Shown: positions 23,094 through 23,792 of the stretch, in pieces
Numbering within the stretch: the stretch's first letter is position 1
How the letters are laid out: each line of letters opens with the position of its first letter
NCBI GenBank assembly: GCA_026225015.1
Contig: JAMFRY010000244.1
Span: 1 to 23,792 of the forward strand
Direction: 5' to 3'
DNA length: 23,792 bases
Source: Alphaproteobacteria bacterium
GTDB taxonomy: Bacteria > Pseudomonadota > Alphaproteobacteria > Acetobacterales > Acetobacteraceae
The notes under the pieces: model-generated
What the model was told of the DNA's origin: nothing
Database searches by the model: none
Seen by the model: only the letters and a program-made list of their open reading frames with translations
Translations under genes and position numbers: made by a program

Positions 23094-23792
23094 ATGTTAT
23101 CCGATGCGCTGATCACCGGCGGGCTGGCGCCGGAGCAAGACTTGTTTTTCGCGGCCAAGCCGAACGATCCGGAAATGCGCGAGAGCGCGTCGATGTGGCT
23201 GTTCGAGGAAAGCGGTGCGTTCGGTTTTCCGCGTTTTGGCATCGAGGCGGAGGCGTCTTCCTGGGCGTATCGGCGTGTGCAGGGCAATTTTGCCTTCCGC
23301 GACGGACGCATCCTGAACGGCGCCGGGATGGGCGCGGCGCATGCGTCCATCGGCCAAAGCGGACGGCCGGAAATTCTCGGCGCCGGGCCGCTTTCCTTCT
23401 CCTGCATCGAGCCGTTCAGGAAATGGCGAACAGTGTGGGACGGCGATGTGATCGACGGCACGGTGGCGCAACAGGTTCACAAAACGCTCGATGCCGCAAA
23501 GCGCATTCCGGCACATTTCGAGATCGAACTGGACATTGCCGGGCCGGCCTGGGTGCAGGATAATTCGCCCGAAAAAGTGGCACGTATGTCCAAGGAGGAC
23601 GCGATCGAAGCCGGGAATATGGGGATCGGCTGGCGCTTCGAGCAATTGGTGCGCGGGGCTGGACAGTTCACGGTGGATGGTAAAACCCGGGATTTCAAAA
23701 CAGTGGGCTTGCGGATCAAGCGGCAGAGCGTGCGGCCGTTGGGGGGATTTCGTGGGCATTGCTGGCAGTCGGCGATATTCCCGGATGGCAGC
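23094..23792 (+). CDS. AttH/tocopherol-cyclase-like protein, 3'-truncated by window end
   Basis: An open frame of 233 codons without a stop runs to the window edge. The sequence starts MLSDALITGGLAPEQDLFFAA, then shows a beta-rich pattern with WLFEESGAFGFPRFGIE and SWAYRRVQGNFAFRDGRI. FSCIEPFRKWRTVWDG follows, a turn typical of lipocalin-like AttH/tocopherol-cyclase-type proteins (also listed as DUF7064/DUF7065). Such proteins often sit near sulfotransferases and lipid or terpenoid catabolism genes. AGGAG lies 6 bases before the ATG, and the gene follows the sulfotransferase by 13 bases, so the two are probably one operon. The family assignment is by pattern memory; no enzyme activity is claimed. 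Confidence 0.7.
   Translation, partial: MLSDALITGGLAPEQDLFFAAKPNDPEMRESASMWLFEESGAFGFPRFGIEAEASSWAYRRVQGNFAFRDGRILNGAGMGAAHASIGQSGRPEILGAGPLSFSCIEPFRKWRTVWDGDVIDGTVAQQVHKTLDAAKRIPAHFEIELDIAGPAWVQDNSPEKVARMSKEDAIEAGNMGIGWRFEQLVRGAGQFTVDGKTRDFKTVGLRIKRQSVRPLGGFRGHCWQSAIFPDGS

Noticed and set aside
22547..23759. Minus-strand open frames (22547-23461 and 23097-23759) at the right end
   Set aside because: They oppose the sulfotransferase and the AttH-like gene, both of which have good ribosome sites, motifs and operon spacing.
1..23792. CRISPR arrays, toxin-antitoxin or phage-defence genes, tRNA/rRNA genes
   Set aside because: I looked for regular short repeats, cloverleaf-like stems, nuclease or helicase motifs and integrase/transposase signatures and saw none.

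Overview
The window reads as chromosomal DNA of a GC-rich Gram-negative proteobacterium. Evidence for this is a FadL-type porin, an autotransporter esterase, the HflK/HflC membrane pair and an OxyR with both redox cysteines. An alphaproteobacterium, perhaps an Acetobacteraceae-like acidophile, is my best guess from gene content and codon use, but this is inference. I see no rRNA, tRNA, CRISPR array, prophage or intact insertion sequence. The window is cut inside a gene at both ends.

Layout: (1) 1-1424, 3' part of hflK and complete hflC, overlapping by 4 bases. (2) 1425-1993, a gap with a strong 16-bp hairpin, a REP-like palindrome and a coding-like but unassigned stretch. (3) 1994-4482, minus strand, a DUF2147 protein followed by a GDSL-esterase autotransporter. 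(4) 4586-11786, plus strand, a FadL-like outer-membrane transporter, a MerR-family regulator and a three-gene beta-oxidation set: thiolase, FadN-type hydroxyacyl-CoA dehydrogenase/enoyl-CoA hydratase, and a long acyl-CoA dehydrogenase. (5) 12051-15697, minus strand, two overlapping ABC half-exporters. (6) 16014-18276, minus strand, oxyR, an EthD-domain protein and a VOC-GNAT fusion, probably one operon. (7) 18449-19429, a receiver-GGDEF protein with an atypical CGDDF active-site motif. (8) 19892-21774, minus strand, an AraC regulator and an LLM-type flavin oxidoreductase. Diverging from these, 21935-23792, are a sulfotransferase and a truncated AttH/tocopherol-cyclase-like protein.

How the genes may work together: regions 3 and 4 form a plausible lipid-scavenging unit. 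A cell-surface esterase would release fatty acids, a FadL channel would import them, and a MerR-controlled operon carries out dehydrogenation, hydration, second oxidation and thiolysis. The 103-bp divergent control region between the esterase side and fadL has two nested dyads over a promoter-like sequence. It also shares an 8-base word with the region before the MerR gene. Regions 6 and 8 look like stress and specialised-metabolite modules whose substrates cannot be read from sequence alone.

No clearly new system of the defence or mobile-element kind is visible. The most distinctive items are the VOC-GNAT fusion in an oxyR operon, the CGDDF protein with an intact I-site, the compact esterase-FadL-MerR-fad arrangement, and the sulfotransferase/AttH-like/LLM/AraC cluster.
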